Origin: Burkholderia paludis
GTDB taxonomy: Bacteria > Pseudomonadota > Gammaproteobacteria > Burkholderiales > Burkholderiaceae
NCBI RefSeq assembly: GCF_000732615.1
Contig: NZ_JPGL01000062.1
Coordinates: forward strand, 1 to 64,000
Reading direction: 5' to 3'
DNA length: 64,000 bases
Part shown: piece after piece, positions 16,807-25,288 of the stretch
How the letters are laid out: each line of letters opens with the position of its first letter
How positions within the stretch are numbered: position 1 is the stretch's first letter
Program-made: the position numbers and the translations under genes
Notes under the pieces: model-generated
The model's input: the letters and a program-made list of their open reading frames with translations, nothing else
Told to the model about the DNA's origin: nothing
Databases searched by the model: none

Positions 16807-17550
16807 TCAGCGCATGTAGAGCCCGCCGTTGATGTCCCAGCATGCGCCGTTCGCGAAATGCGCGTCGCCCGACGCGAGCAGCACGGCGGCATCCGCGACG
16901 AAGCCGGCCGACCCGAGCTTGCCGCCCGGCAGGCTTGCCAGGACCTGGCGCAGCTTTTCCGGCGCCACGCTTTCATGCACGATCGGCAGGTCGAGCGGGC
17001 CCGGCGAGATGGCGTTGACGGTCACGCCCTGCGCGGCGAGATCGCGGGCGAACACCTTGGTGAGCGTCAGCGTGCCGCCTTTCGCGGCCGCGTAGTGCGC
17101 GCCCGTCGCCGAGCCGCCGTTCTGCCCGGCGAGCGAGGCGATGTTGACGATGCGGCCCGCGCCGCGTTCCGCGAAATAGCGGCCGAACACCTGGCAGCCG
17201 AACAGCACGCTGCGCAGGTTCACGTCGATCACCCGGTCGAACTGCTCGGCCGTGATCTCCATCGCCGGCACGACCTTCGACGCGCCCGCATTGTTGACGA
17301 GCACGTCGATCGTGCCCCAGCGCGCGACGAGCGCATCGCGCGCGGCTTCGAAATCGCGCTTCGACGTGACGTCGAGCGGCAGCGCGATCGCGCGTTCGCC
17401 GCTCGGGTCGAGATCGCGCGCATGCGCCTGAACGGCATCGGCGGCGATATCGGCCAGTGCGACGCGGTAGCCGGCCGCATGGAAGCGTTCGGCGATGACG
17501 GCGCCGAGCCCGCGCGCGGCGCCGGTGACGAGGACGACTCGATCTGACAT
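16807..17550 (-). CDS. iacE: IacE, short-chain dehydrogenase of indole-3-acetate catabolism
   Basis: A 247-residue classical SDR: cofactor motif TGAARGLG (10-17), NNAGAS, catalytic Ser in NIASLAGQ and Tyr-x3-Lys in HYAAAKGG. Alone it would be a generic SDR, but it is the last gene of a minus-strand run A-B-I-H-E that matches the order of published iac operons. IacE acts early in the pathway, on the product of IacA, leading toward dioxindole-3-acetate. It lies 59 bp after iacH. Confidence 0.88.
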   Translation of the reverse strand: MSDRVVLVTGAARGLGAVIAERFHAAGYRVALADIAADAVQAHARDLDPSGERAIALPLDVTSKRDFEAARDALVARWGTIDVLVNNAGASKVVPAMEITAEQFDRVIDVNLRSVLFGCQVFGRYFAERGAGRIVNIASLAGQNGGSATGAHYAAAKGGTLTLTKVFARDLAAQGVTVNAISPGPLDLPIVHESVAPEKLRQVLASLPGGKLGSAGFVADAAVLLASGDAHFANGACWDINGGLYMR

Positions 17551-17609
17551 GGTGCGTGGTTCCCTGGTTCGCGGGCGCATGCCGGTGGGCACGGCGCCCG
17601 CATCGTGAT

Positions 17610-18734
17610 TCATGCGGCAAGCGCCGCTTCGAAGTGCGCCGCGATCGCGCAGACCTGTTCGTCCGCGCCCTTGCGCCCGACGATCTGCAGGCCCGCCTTC
17701 AGCGGTGAACCGGCGAGCGGCAGCGGCAGGCTGAGCGCCGGATGCCCGCTCAGGTTGAACGGCCGGATCAGCGACGACATCGCGATGACCGATACGCCGT
17801 CGCGCGCCTGGCGCAGCGTGATCGGCAGCGCGGGCAGCGTCGGCAGCACGAGCGCGTCCGCGTGCTCGAGCGCCGCATCGACCTGCGCGGTGAAACGTGC
17901 GCGGACGGCTTCGGCTTCGGCGAGGGCGGTCGGTGTCGTCGTCGCGGCCGCGCGCAGGCGTGCATCGAGATCGGCGCCGAGCCGGCCCGTTTCGACCAGG
18001 TGACCGAACGCGCGGGACGTTTCCGCGTTGATGACGGTGAGCCCGGCCGCGAACGAGGCCGGCATGTCGTCGAGCACGACCCCGTGCGAGCTTAGGCCCG
18101 ACGCACGGAGGGCGGCGTCGAGCGCGGCGGCGATCGCCGGATCGGCGTCGACGGCGATGTGCGCGACCGTGCAGCGCGCCATGGAGGCCGCGGCGAGCGC
18201 GCGATCGAAGCCCGGCGCGATCGCGGCCATCACGGCGACGAGCGTGCGGATATCGCGTGCGAACGGTCCGACGCAATCAAGGGTGGTATCGGCCGGCGCG
18301 ACGCCGCGCCGCGACACGCGGCCGAACGTCGGCTTCAGTCCGGCCACGCCGCAGCACGCGGCGGGCCCGCGAATCGAGCCGCCGGTGTCGGTGCCGAGCG
18401 CCGCGTCGACCGTGCCGAGCCCGACGAGCGACGCGGAACCGCTCGACGAGCCGCCGGGAATGCGCGCGGCGTCCTGCGGATTGACGGGCGTGCCGGTGTA
18501 GTCGTTGAGGCCGGTCATCCCGAACGCGAGTTCGTGCATGTTCGCCTTGCCGGCGATCTGCCAGCCTGCGTCGAGCAGCAGGCGGACCACGTCCGCGTGC
18601 CGCGTCGCCGGCGGCGCATCGGCGAGCGCGCGGCTCGCCGCGCGGGTCGGATGGCCCGCGATGTCGATCGTGTCCTTGATCGCGACCGTAGGGCCGGGGC
18701 CGCCGAGCGTGAAGGTGTCGATGAAGCCTGTCAT
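17610..18734 (-). CDS. iacH: IacH, amidase-signature enzyme of indole-3-acetate catabolism
   Basis: A 374-residue amidase-signature protein. The Ser-cisSer-Lys triad is visible: Lys in VAIKDTIDIAG, the Gly/Ser-rich core PGGSSSGSASLVGLG and the catalytic Ser in GTDTGGSIRGPAA. It is shorter than typical amidases (about 450), as are other IacH proteins. Position between iacI and iacE in the iacABIHE run supports the name. The step it performs after ring oxidation is less well defined than those of IacA or IacC. Confidence 0.88.
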   Translation of the reverse strand: MTGFIDTFTLGGPGPTVAIKDTIDIAGHPTRAASRALADAPPATRHADVVRLLLDAGWQIAGKANMHELAFGMTGLNDYTGTPVNPQDAARIPGGSSSGSASLVGLGTVDAALGTDTGGSIRGPAACCGVAGLKPTFGRVSRRGVAPADTTLDCVGPFARDIRTLVAVMAAIAPGFDRALAAASMARCTVAHIAVDADPAIAAALDAALRASGLSSHGVVLDDMPASFAAGLTVINAETSRAFGHLVETGRLGADLDARLRAAATTTPTALAEAEAVRARFTAQVDAALEHADALVLPTLPALPITLRQARDGVSVIAMSSLIRPFNLSGHPALSLPLPLAGSPLKAGLQIVGRKGADEQVCAIAAHFEAALAA

Positions 18735-18765
18735 GGTCGGTATCGTGCGAAAGCGGAGGGAAGCA

Positions 18766-19287
18766 TCAGGACCGTGGCGCGGCGCCGAGCGGCCACGGGC
18801 CGTCGAGCACGCGTTCGGTGCGGAAATGGCGGATCAGCCACGCGGAGCCGCCGGCCGCCGGTGCGAAATCGACGGTCAGGCGCGCGGCGATCAGCTCGGC
18901 CGAGCCGTCCGCGTAGCGCGACGCCTGCAGCATGATCCAGCGGCCGCGCGCATGCGCGTGACCGTCGTCGAGGTCGATCGACTCCGACGTCAGGAAGTGC
19001 AGGTTCGCCGAGAAATGGGGATCGGGCGGCAGATAGCGGCCCAGCATCGCGACGATCGCGGCCGTGCCTTCGAGGCGGCCGAACTTCCGCGCGTACTGCG
19101 GGCCGACGCCTTCCCACACGGCGTCGCTCGTGAACAGTTCGGCGAGCGACGGGCCGTCGCCCGCGTCGGCGGGCACGTCGCACAGCGCCATGTAGCGCGT
19201 GATCGTCGCGCGCACCGCGCGCTCGGCGTCGAGCGCGGCCATGCGCCGCGCGAGTGCGTCGATCCGGTCCGGTGGCAGAGCGGTCAT
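18766..19287 (-). CDS. iacI: IacI, NTF2/SnoaL-like small protein
   Basis: A 173-residue protein of the NTF2-like fold related to ring-hydroxylating-oxygenase beta subunits and SnoaL: RATITRYMALCDVPADAGDG, then LFTSDAVWEGVG and FLTSESIDLDDGHAHARGRW. Such proteins are hydratases, isomerases or scaffolds. IacI is a constant member of iac clusters. Only 8 bp separate it from the upstream iacB stop, so the two are co-translated. Confidence 0.85.
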   Translation of the reverse strand: MTALPPDRIDALARRMAALDAERAVRATITRYMALCDVPADAGDGPSLAELFTSDAVWEGVGPQYARKFGRLEGTAAIVAMLGRYLPPDPHFSANLHFLTSESIDLDDGHAHARGRWIMLQASRYADGSAELIAARLTVDFAPAAGGSAWLIRHFRTERVLDGPWPLGAAPRS

Positions 19288-19295
19288 CGCGCGGC

Positions 19296-19673
19296 TCACG
19301 ATGCGGGCTTCGCGGCCGGCGGCACGGTCAGCGCGCGGCCGACCCGTGCCTCGATCTTGCCGTAGCGCCACAGGTTGTATTCGCCGACGGGGGTCGTGCG
19401 ATACAGGTTGCACACGGCGACCGTCGTGTCGAAATCGGCGACGTCGGCCATGATGTAGAACGTCCACGGCGCGCCGTCGGCCTGGCCGACCACCAGGCGG
19501 TCGTCGTCCATCACGCCGAGCACGCGCACGCCGGGCATCGCCTCGACGGCCGCGAGCATCGCGCCGTACGCCTGCCACACTTCGCCGATCTTCTCGCGCG
19601 GCAGGTCGAAGAAGTTCTGCGACACGCCGCAGCAGAACAGGACGCGCAGCGGCAGCGGATTCGAATCGGACAT
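19296..19673 (-). CDS. iacB: IacB, small conserved protein of the auxin operon
   Basis: A 125-residue protein with a ferredoxin-like fold pattern (PLPLRVLFCCGVSQNFFDLP, GVRVLGVMDDDRLVVG, EYNLWRYGKIEARVG). It resembles dimeric alpha/beta-barrel or Darcynin-like proteins. IacB always follows iacA in iac clusters, and its role is only partly understood. GGAGA precedes the ATG at 19673. It is the second gene of the iacABIHE run, 93 bp after iacA. Confidence 0.85.
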   Translation of the reverse strand: MSDSNPLPLRVLFCCGVSQNFFDLPREKIGEVWQAYGAMLAAVEAMPGVRVLGVMDDDRLVVGQADGAPWTFYIMADVADFDTTVAVCNLYRTTPVGEYNLWRYGKIEARVGRALTVPPAAKPAS

Positions 19674-19766
19674 ATCGGGTTCTCCAGAAGAATCGGTCGG
19701 ACGCATGAGCCGGCGGGCGACGGCGCCCGGGCGTCATGCGCATTCAAACGGTTGCGGCTCACGCGC

Positions 19767-20960
19767 TTACAGATAGCCGGGAAACGGCGTCGCACCGGTG
19801 AACACCGCGCCGGCGCCGTCGAAGTTGCCTTCGGCGAGAAACGCGTGCTGCGTGACGACCATCGCGTCGCGCAGCAGCCGCTGCAGCGGGTGCGTGCGAT
19901 AGATCGCCGCGGTGCCGCCGAGGCGGTACGCGCGTTCGACGACGCTCGCGCCTTCGCGCGCGATCTGCGTGGCCGCGAGCCGCAGCAGGCTGACCTGCTC
20001 GGGCGTCACCGGGTGGCCGGCGAGGATCGACTGCCACACGGTGTCGGTCGCGTCGTAGAAGAACGCGCGCGCCGAGCGCAGTTGCGCCTCGGCCTTCGCG
20101 AGCTCGATGCGGTAGTACGCGCGGTCGGCTAGACGCGGCGCGCCGGTCGTCGTCTGCCGGCCGCCCGACATCCGGTTCACCACGTCGAGCGCCGCGCGCG
20201 CGAGCCCGAGGTTGACGACGGCCAGCACCTGCGCGGCATAGGCGACGGTCGGGTAACGGTACAGCGGCTCGTCGACGGTCGGCTCGCCGCCGCGCACGAA
20301 GGTCCACGCTTCGGGCACGAAGCGGTGCGCGACCCGCAGGTCGTGGCTGCCGGTGCCCTGCATGCCGACCACGTTCCAGTTCTCCACGATCTCGACGTCG
20401 GCCGCGCGGAACACGGCCGTGCGCGGCTTGTTCGGCGCGGCGTCGTGCGCGCCCGGCACGGCGATGCCGACGCCGAGCCAGTCCGCGCCCTTGCAGCCGC
20501 TCGCGAATTTCCATGTGCCGTCCACGTACCAGCCGCCCGGGGCGGCCTGCGCGGGCTGCACCGGGAACAGGCCGCCCGCGAACACCTGGTCGGGGCCGCT
20601 CGCGTACAGCTCGGCCTGGGTTTCGAGCGGCAGCGCGGCGAGATAGACGTTCGCGGAGCCGAAGCTCGCGACCCATGCGGCCGAACCGTCGGCGGTCGCG
20701 ATCCGTTCGATCATGTCGAGGAACGCGGTCGGCGCGAGCGCATCGCCGCCGAAACGGCGCGGCGTACCCGCGCGATAGATGCCGGCCTGCTTGAACAGCG
20801 CGATCACGTCGCGCGGCACATGCGACAGACGGTCGAATTCGTCACGGCGCGCGGCGACGGTCTCGATCACGGCGTCGAGCGGCGACAGCTGTGCGGCCGC
20901 GGCGCCTGTCACGGGCGGCGAGGACGGCACGGGTTCGACGGCGAGGGCGGCTTGCGGCAT
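19767..20960 (-). CDS. iacA: IacA, flavin-dependent indole-3-acetate monooxygenase
   Basis: A 397-residue acyl-CoA-dehydrogenase-fold, group D flavin monooxygenase. Hallmarks are RRDEFDRLSHVPRDVIALFK, ATADGSAAWVASFGSANVYL, WKFASGCKGADWLGVGIAV and the C-terminal YRLGGTAAIYRTHPLQRLLR with MVVTQHAFLAEG. IacA starts auxin breakdown by oxidising the indole ring with reduced flavin. AGGAG precedes the chosen ATG. A co-linear paralogue of exactly the same length is encoded at 26673-27866. The gene is divergent from the PAS kinase gene. Confidence 0.92.
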   Translation of the reverse strand: MPQAALAVEPVPSSPPVTGAAAAQLSPLDAVIETVAARRDEFDRLSHVPRDVIALFKQAGIYRAGTPRRFGGDALAPTAFLDMIERIATADGSAAWVASFGSANVYLAALPLETQAELYASGPDQVFAGGLFPVQPAQAAPGGWYVDGTWKFASGCKGADWLGVGIAVPGAHDAAPNKPRTAVFRAADVEIVENWNVVGMQGTGSHDLRVAHRFVPEAWTFVRGGEPTVDEPLYRYPTVAYAAQVLAVVNLGLARAALDVVNRMSGGRQTTTGAPRLADRAYYRIELAKAEAQLRSARAFFYDATDTVWQSILAGHPVTPEQVSLLRLAATQIAREGASVVERAYRLGGTAAIYRTHPLQRLLRDAMVVTQHAFLAEGNFDGAGAVFTGATPFPGYL

Positions 20961-21200
20961 GGTTGTCTCCTGGGCGGACAAGGGTTCGGATGCGGGCGGC
21001 ATGCGTGCTGTCCTGGGTAGCGGCACGACGATGCAAGCAGTCTAGAAACGCAGAAAACACGCGGCAATTGGTGCGTTGGGCTGCACGACTGGTGACGTTC
21101 CGTGCCGCGCTAAAGAAATCTTCAGATGCGACCGGCGCGCGGCGGTGCTATGTTGGGTTTCCGGCCGCGCGACGCCGCGCGCCTTCATCCGGACCCGATC

Positions 21201-22679
21201 ATGAGTTTCCCCGACGAAGACGATTTCCACCGGCTGCTCGACGCGCTGACCACCTGCGTGCTGCTGCACGACGCGCACACGAAGGCGATCGTGTGGGCGA
21301 ATCGCGCCGCGTGCATCGCGCTCGGTTTTACCGTCGAGGAACTGCTGCCGCTGAAGGCGCCGGACATGACGCGTCCCGAGCCGAAATACCAGCGCGAGAT
21401 CGCCGTGAGCGCGTGGGATCGCGCGCTCGTCGACGGGCCACAGGTGTACGAGTGGTGTTACCGCTCGCGCACGGGCGTCGACATGCTGTCCGAGGCCACC
21501 GCCACCTATGTGCCGCTGCGCGGGCGCGACGTCGTGATGGTGCAGTTCCGCGACATCAGCGCGGAAGAGGCGGTCCGCCAGCAGTTGCGCCGCTACGAGG
21601 CGCGGCTGCGCGAATTCATGCAGGATCTCGACGAGGGTATCGCGGTCGTCACGCCGCACGGCGGCGTGCAGTTCATCAGCGAGTCGGGGCGCCGCGTGCT
21701 CGGGCTCGCGCCCGACGAAGCGCTCGGCGAGGTGCTCGACTACTGCTCCGAGGCCGACCGCGACCGGCTCGTCGCCCAATTGCGCGATGCGCCGTCCGCC
21801 TGCCCGTCCGCGCCGCAGCGCTACCGGATCGTGCGGCGCGACGGCTCGCCGTGCTGGCTGCGCATCCTGTGCCGGCAGGTCGAGATCGAGGACGATCTCG
21901 ACGGGCTGCTCGTGCAGTTCCGCGACGTGAGCGATGAAGTCGCGATCGAGGAGGCACGCCGCACCGAAGCGCGCATGCTCGAACACGCGGGCCGCACCAA
22001 CGCGATGGGCGAGATGGCGAGCGTGATCGCGCACGAGCTGAGCCAGCCGCTCGCGGCCGTGCGCAATTTCATCGAAGGGGCGGTGCAGCGGCTGAACGGG
22101 CGCGGCGCGGTCGACGACGCGATCTGGGGGCTGCGCAGCGCCGACCGGCAGGCCGAGCACGCGGCGCTGATCATCAAGAGCGTGCGCGAGTTCATCGTGA
22201 AGCGCGAGCCGGTCGTCGCGCTCGCCGACTTGCGCGACATCCTCGCGGACGTCGCGTATTTCATCGAACTGCGTGCGAAGGAGGCCGGCGTGACGGTCGC
22301 GATCGTGCAGGCCGGAACGCCGCTGCCGATCCGCTGCGAGCGTGTGCTGATCGGGCAGGTGATCCTGAATCTCGCGTTCAATGCGATCGAGGCGTTTGCC
22401 GGTTGCGAACGCGTGCCGCGCATGCTGACGCTCGGCACCGCGAACGTGGCCGGGCACGCCGAGCTGCGCGCGATCGACAATGGCCCGGGTATTGCGGCCG
22501 GCGCGCACGACCGGCTGTTCGACGGCTTCTCGTCGTCGAAGGCCGGCGGCAACGGGATCGGCTTGTCGCTGTGCAAGAGCATCGTGACGCGCCACGGCGG
22601 CCGGATCGGTGCGAGCCCGGCCGATGGCGGCGGGCTCGACTGCCGCGTGACGCTGCCGCTCGCGGGCGCGCAGTCGTAG
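21201..22679 (+). CDS. Soluble two-PAS sensor histidine kinase, probable auxin-locus sensor
   Basis: A 492-residue kinase without membrane segments. It has two PAS domains (about 8-120 and 135-250), a HisKA domain with His278 in VIAHELSQPLAAVRNFIEG, and HATPase boxes LNLAFNAIEAF, DNGPGI and GGNGIGLSLCKSIV. The domain order is FixL/TutC-like and pairs naturally with the FixJ-like regulator encoded at 16162-16794. It is divergent from iacA across 240 bp. Being cytoplasmic, it would sense an internal ligand, possibly indole-3-acetate itself or a product (inference). Confidence 0.88.
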   Translation: MSFPDEDDFHRLLDALTTCVLLHDAHTKAIVWANRAACIALGFTVEELLPLKAPDMTRPEPKYQREIAVSAWDRALVDGPQVYEWCYRSRTGVDMLSEATATYVPLRGRDVVMVQFRDISAEEAVRQQLRRYEARLREFMQDLDEGIAVVTPHGGVQFISESGRRVLGLAPDEALGEVLDYCSEADRDRLVAQLRDAPSACPSAPQRYRIVRRDGSPCWLRILCRQVEIEDDLDGLLVQFRDVSDEVAIEEARRTEARMLEHAGRTNAMGEMASVIAHELSQPLAAVRNFIEGAVQRLNGRGAVDDAIWGLRSADRQAEHAALIIKSVREFIVKREPVVALADLRDILADVAYFIELRAKEAGVTVAIVQAGTPLPIRCERVLIGQVILNLAFNAIEAFAGCERVPRMLTLGTANVAGHAELRAIDNGPGIAAGAHDRLFDGFSSSKAGGNGIGLSLCKSIVTRHGGRIGASPADGGGLDCRVTLPLAGAQS

Positions 22680-22729
22680 CCAGCGCTGCCGCTGCGTGCG
22701 ACGAGCCCGTGGCGGCGCGCGGCGCACGA

Positions 22730-23116
22730 TCAGCGCCCCAGCGCCCGCGCGGTCTGGCCGCCGATGCCGAAATCGGTGTTCGGAATATCCTTGATCATGA
22801 CGCGCGTCGCCTGCAGTGGCGCATCGAGCACACTCGCGCTCGTTTCCGACAACGCGGCGATCAGCGCGCGCTTCTGCGCATCGGTGCGGCCGGCGATCAG
22901 GATCGCGACGATCACCGGCAGCGACGGCGGCGCGCCGTCCGCCGCACTGCGGCCGCCGAGCCCGATGTGGGTCGCCGGCAATTCATTGAGCAGGATGCGA
23001 ACGGCTTCGGCCGGCGCGCCGATCGCGTCGACGGTGGCATCGGTGAGCCGCGCGATCAGCGCGGCCTTGCGTGCATCGTCATGGCCGGCCGGCAGGAAAA
23101 CTTCGAGGGTGGGCAT
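22730..23116 (-). CDS. Fused 4-oxalocrotonate tautomerase-like protein
   Basis: A 128-residue protein made of two 4-OT-like halves of about 64 residues. The first begins with the catalytic-type N-terminal proline (M-PTLEVFLPAG, then ARKAALIARLTDATVDAIGA). The second starts after SLPVIVAIL and repeats the QKRALIAALSETSASVLDAP helix. Only the first proline would be a free N-terminus. A tautomerase-family gene is reported to help remove dioxindole-3-acetate in Paraburkholderia phytofirmans, and its place directly after iacCD here fits that role. Confidence 0.85.
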   Translation of the reverse strand: MPTLEVFLPAGHDDARKAALIARLTDATVDAIGAPAEAVRILLNELPATHIGLGGRSAADGAPPSLPVIVAILIAGRTDAQKRALIAALSETSASVLDAPLQATRVMIKDIPNTDFGIGGQTARALGR

Positions 23117-23181
23117 GGTCGTCCGGAAAGGTGAAGGTTGCCGGCTCACCTTTGCGTTGGCAGCGGCGAACCGGCGACGGC

Positions 23182-23685
23182 TTACAGCAGGAAGCCGATC
23201 GCGCTGAGCGCTTCGGTCGAGTCGATCAGGCGCACGACCTTTCCGGCAATCCGCATCTCGCCTTCGGCGTCGACGTACAGCTTGTGCGTGACGTCGGCCG
23301 CGAACAGCGTCGCGACGCCGCGCTTGTACGCGACGACGACCTGCGCGGATTTCAGCTCGACGGTATCGGCGCTGCTGCTTTCCAGCGTGAAGCGCGACAC
23401 GGTGCGCACCGTGCGTGCCGCGTCGGCGGCCGACGCCGAGTAACCGGACACCATCCGCTGCACGCGCTTCTCGCGCATGTCCTGATCGTCGAACACGTAG
23501 TTCAGCGTCGCGGCGAAATCGGTCGTGTCGGGATCGATCGGCACCACGTAATGGCCGGCCGGATCCCACAGGTCGAGCCAGGCGCGATAGTCGCGACGGT
23601 CGAGCATCTCGGCTTCGCGCCACACGAATTCGACCGCGCGGGCGAAGGTCTGCTGCGAGAAAAGGGCGTTGCGGTCATCCATCAT
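23182..23685 (-). CDS. iacD: IacD, small subunit of the Rieske dioxygenase
   Basis: A 167-residue ring-hydroxylating-dioxygenase beta subunit. MDRRDYRAWLDLWDPAGHY, VVPIDPDTTDFAATLNYVFDD-like segments and SRFTLESSSADTVELKSAQV show the NTF2-like fold of the family. It partners the catalytic subunit IacC, whose stop overlaps the IacD start by 4 bp (ATGA), so the two are translationally coupled and made in equal amounts. IacCD acts late in auxin breakdown, toward catechol. Two in-tandem ATGs open the frame. Confidence 0.9.
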   Translation of the reverse strand: MMDDRNALFSQQTFARAVEFVWREAEMLDRRDYRAWLDLWDPAGHYVVPIDPDTTDFAATLNYVFDDQDMREKRVQRMVSGYSASAADAARTVRTVSRFTLESSSADTVELKSAQVVVAYKRGVATLFAADVTHKLYVDAEGEMRIAGKVVRLIDSTEALSAIGFLL

Positions 23686-24965
23686 GCTTGCTCCATCATC
23701 GTGCGCCATTGCCGGTAGGCCTCGCGCATCCCGGTTTCGTCGGTCGCGTGCGCGGTCTTTTCGCCGTTCGCGGCGGTGGTTTCGCGGTTCAGCCCGCGAT
23801 TCACGAGGATCGGCACGTCGGGGCCCGCGTGCGCGCCGCGCTGCACGCGCTCCCACGCTTCCGCGTCGTCGGGGCTGCCGAAGCCGAACGGGCCCTGGAA
23901 GTGTTCGTGTATGCGCAGCCGCTCGCGGTTTGCTTCGTCGGGGCCGCCGTCCATCGCGAGCGCAACGTGGCGGATCTCGGTTTCGTTCGCGGAGATCGGC
24001 CGCAGCACGCGGAAGAACGCCATCGACAGCGCAAGGTTCGGGAACAGGTTCAGGTTGAACCCGACGCCCATCAGCGAGCGCACGATGCGGCGCACTTCGT
24101 CCGGCGCGTGGCGCTCGGCGAGCTTCGCCGCGAGCGGCGCGAAGCGCTCGGGCAGCGGCGCGCCGTCGTCCTTGTCGAGATCGATCAGCTCGGGCATCAG
24201 CACCGCGAGGCTGTGGCCGTTGCCGAGCCCGCGGCAGAACGCGTCTTCGCTCGTCATGAAGCTCGTGATCGCGGCGGCCGTCTCGTCGTCGATCGACTTC
24301 ATCCACGACTTGTGCACGACCGGGAAGTGATAGAGGTCGGTCGTGTTCTCGAGCTGGATCTTCCAGTTGCCCTTGAACTTGAACTTGTGTTCGCCGTTTG
24401 CCTTGATCGGATAACCGGCGCCCTGTTTCATGAACAGGTCGATCCACGGCTTCGCGCCGCCGAGGAAATCCTCGAGCGGTTCGATCGCGTCGTTGAAGCT
24501 CGCGAAGATCAGGCCCTGGTACACGCCGACGCGCAGCTTCACGAGCGGCAGGTCGCCTTTTTCGCACACGCCTTCGTAGCCGTCACCGTACGGCAGCGCG
24601 CGCAGCGTGCCGTCGAGCGCGTACGACCAGCTGTGATACGGGCACGTGAAGCCCTTCGCGTTGCCCTTGTGCGATTCGCACACGGTCGCGCCGCGATGGC
24701 GGCAGCGGTTCTGCAGCACGTTGATTTCGCCGGTCCTGTCGCGCACGACGATCACCGGCTGGCGACCGATCGTCGTCGTGATGAAATCGCCCGGGTTCGG
24801 CAGCTCGCTCTCGTGCGCGACCCAGATCCAGGTGCGGTAGAAGATGCGGTCGAGCTCGGCTTCGAACAGCGCGGGATCGTGATACATCGCGGGCGCGATG
24901 CGGTCGGGTTGCGCGAGGCCGTGCAACGCACGGGTGTCGATCGTCTGGTAGGGAATGTCGCTCAT
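23682..24965 (-). CDS. iacC: IacC, Rieske dioxygenase large subunit
   Basis: A 427-residue catalytic subunit. The Rieske [2Fe-2S] site is Cys88-x-His90 in NRCRHRGATVCE and Cys108-x2-His111 in FTCPYHSWSY. The mononuclear iron ligands and bridging Asp lie in LENTTDLYHFPVVHKSW (Asp210, His213, His218). Electrons would come from the reductase IacF encoded at 31243-32232. It is the first gene of an iacC-iacD-tautomerase operon and is divergent from an MFS gene across a 323-bp region carrying motifs shared with other iac promoters. Confidence 0.93.
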   Translation of the reverse strand: MSDIPYQTIDTRALHGLAQPDRIAPAMYHDPALFEAELDRIFYRTWIWVAHESELPNPGDFITTTIGRQPVIVVRDRTGEINVLQNRCRHRGATVCESHKGNAKGFTCPYHSWSYALDGTLRALPYGDGYEGVCEKGDLPLVKLRVGVYQGLIFASFNDAIEPLEDFLGGAKPWIDLFMKQGAGYPIKANGEHKFKFKGNWKIQLENTTDLYHFPVVHKSWMKSIDDETAAAITSFMTSEDAFCRGLGNGHSLAVLMPELIDLDKDDGAPLPERFAPLAAKLAERHAPDEVRRIVRSLMGVGFNLNLFPNLALSMAFFRVLRPISANETEIRHVALAMDGGPDEANRERLRIHEHFQGPFGFGSPDDAEAWERVQRGAHAGPDVPILVNRGLNRETTAANGEKTAHATDETGMREAYRQWRTMMEQA

Positions 24966-25288
24966 CGTCGTCGTGGGGAAAGAGTCGCGAGGAAGTGCAA
25001 GGCCCGGCCGGCGGACCTCATGCGGATAGCGAGACCAGTGTCGTCATCGCGAATTAATCCGTCAAATTGATCTTAAAGATGAGACTAAATAAGCTGCATG
25101 GATAATCAGGCGCGCCACTCGCGATAGGTCGCGGCCATGCATGCGGTTCATGGGCGGCATTTTTGGCGGGAATTTGACCGGGGCCGGCTGCGCTCTTATC
25201 GTGGGTCGGACGCAGTGAACAGATTCGATCGCGGACCTGCCGCCCGATACCTATTGAGCAGGACAACTGATTTTATTCCTGGATCCCC
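24966..25288. promoter_or_regulatory. Divergent promoter region between iacC and the MFS gene
   Basis: No gene is seen. The centre is AT-rich, against the local trend, and holds TCAAATTGAT (25062-25071) directly overlapping the palindrome ATCTTAAAGAT (25070-25080). The decamer recurs, as TCAAATNGAT in either orientation, upstream of the second LysR gene and of iacF. This is a candidate binding site for a LysR regulator of the locus. Confidence 0.45.
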
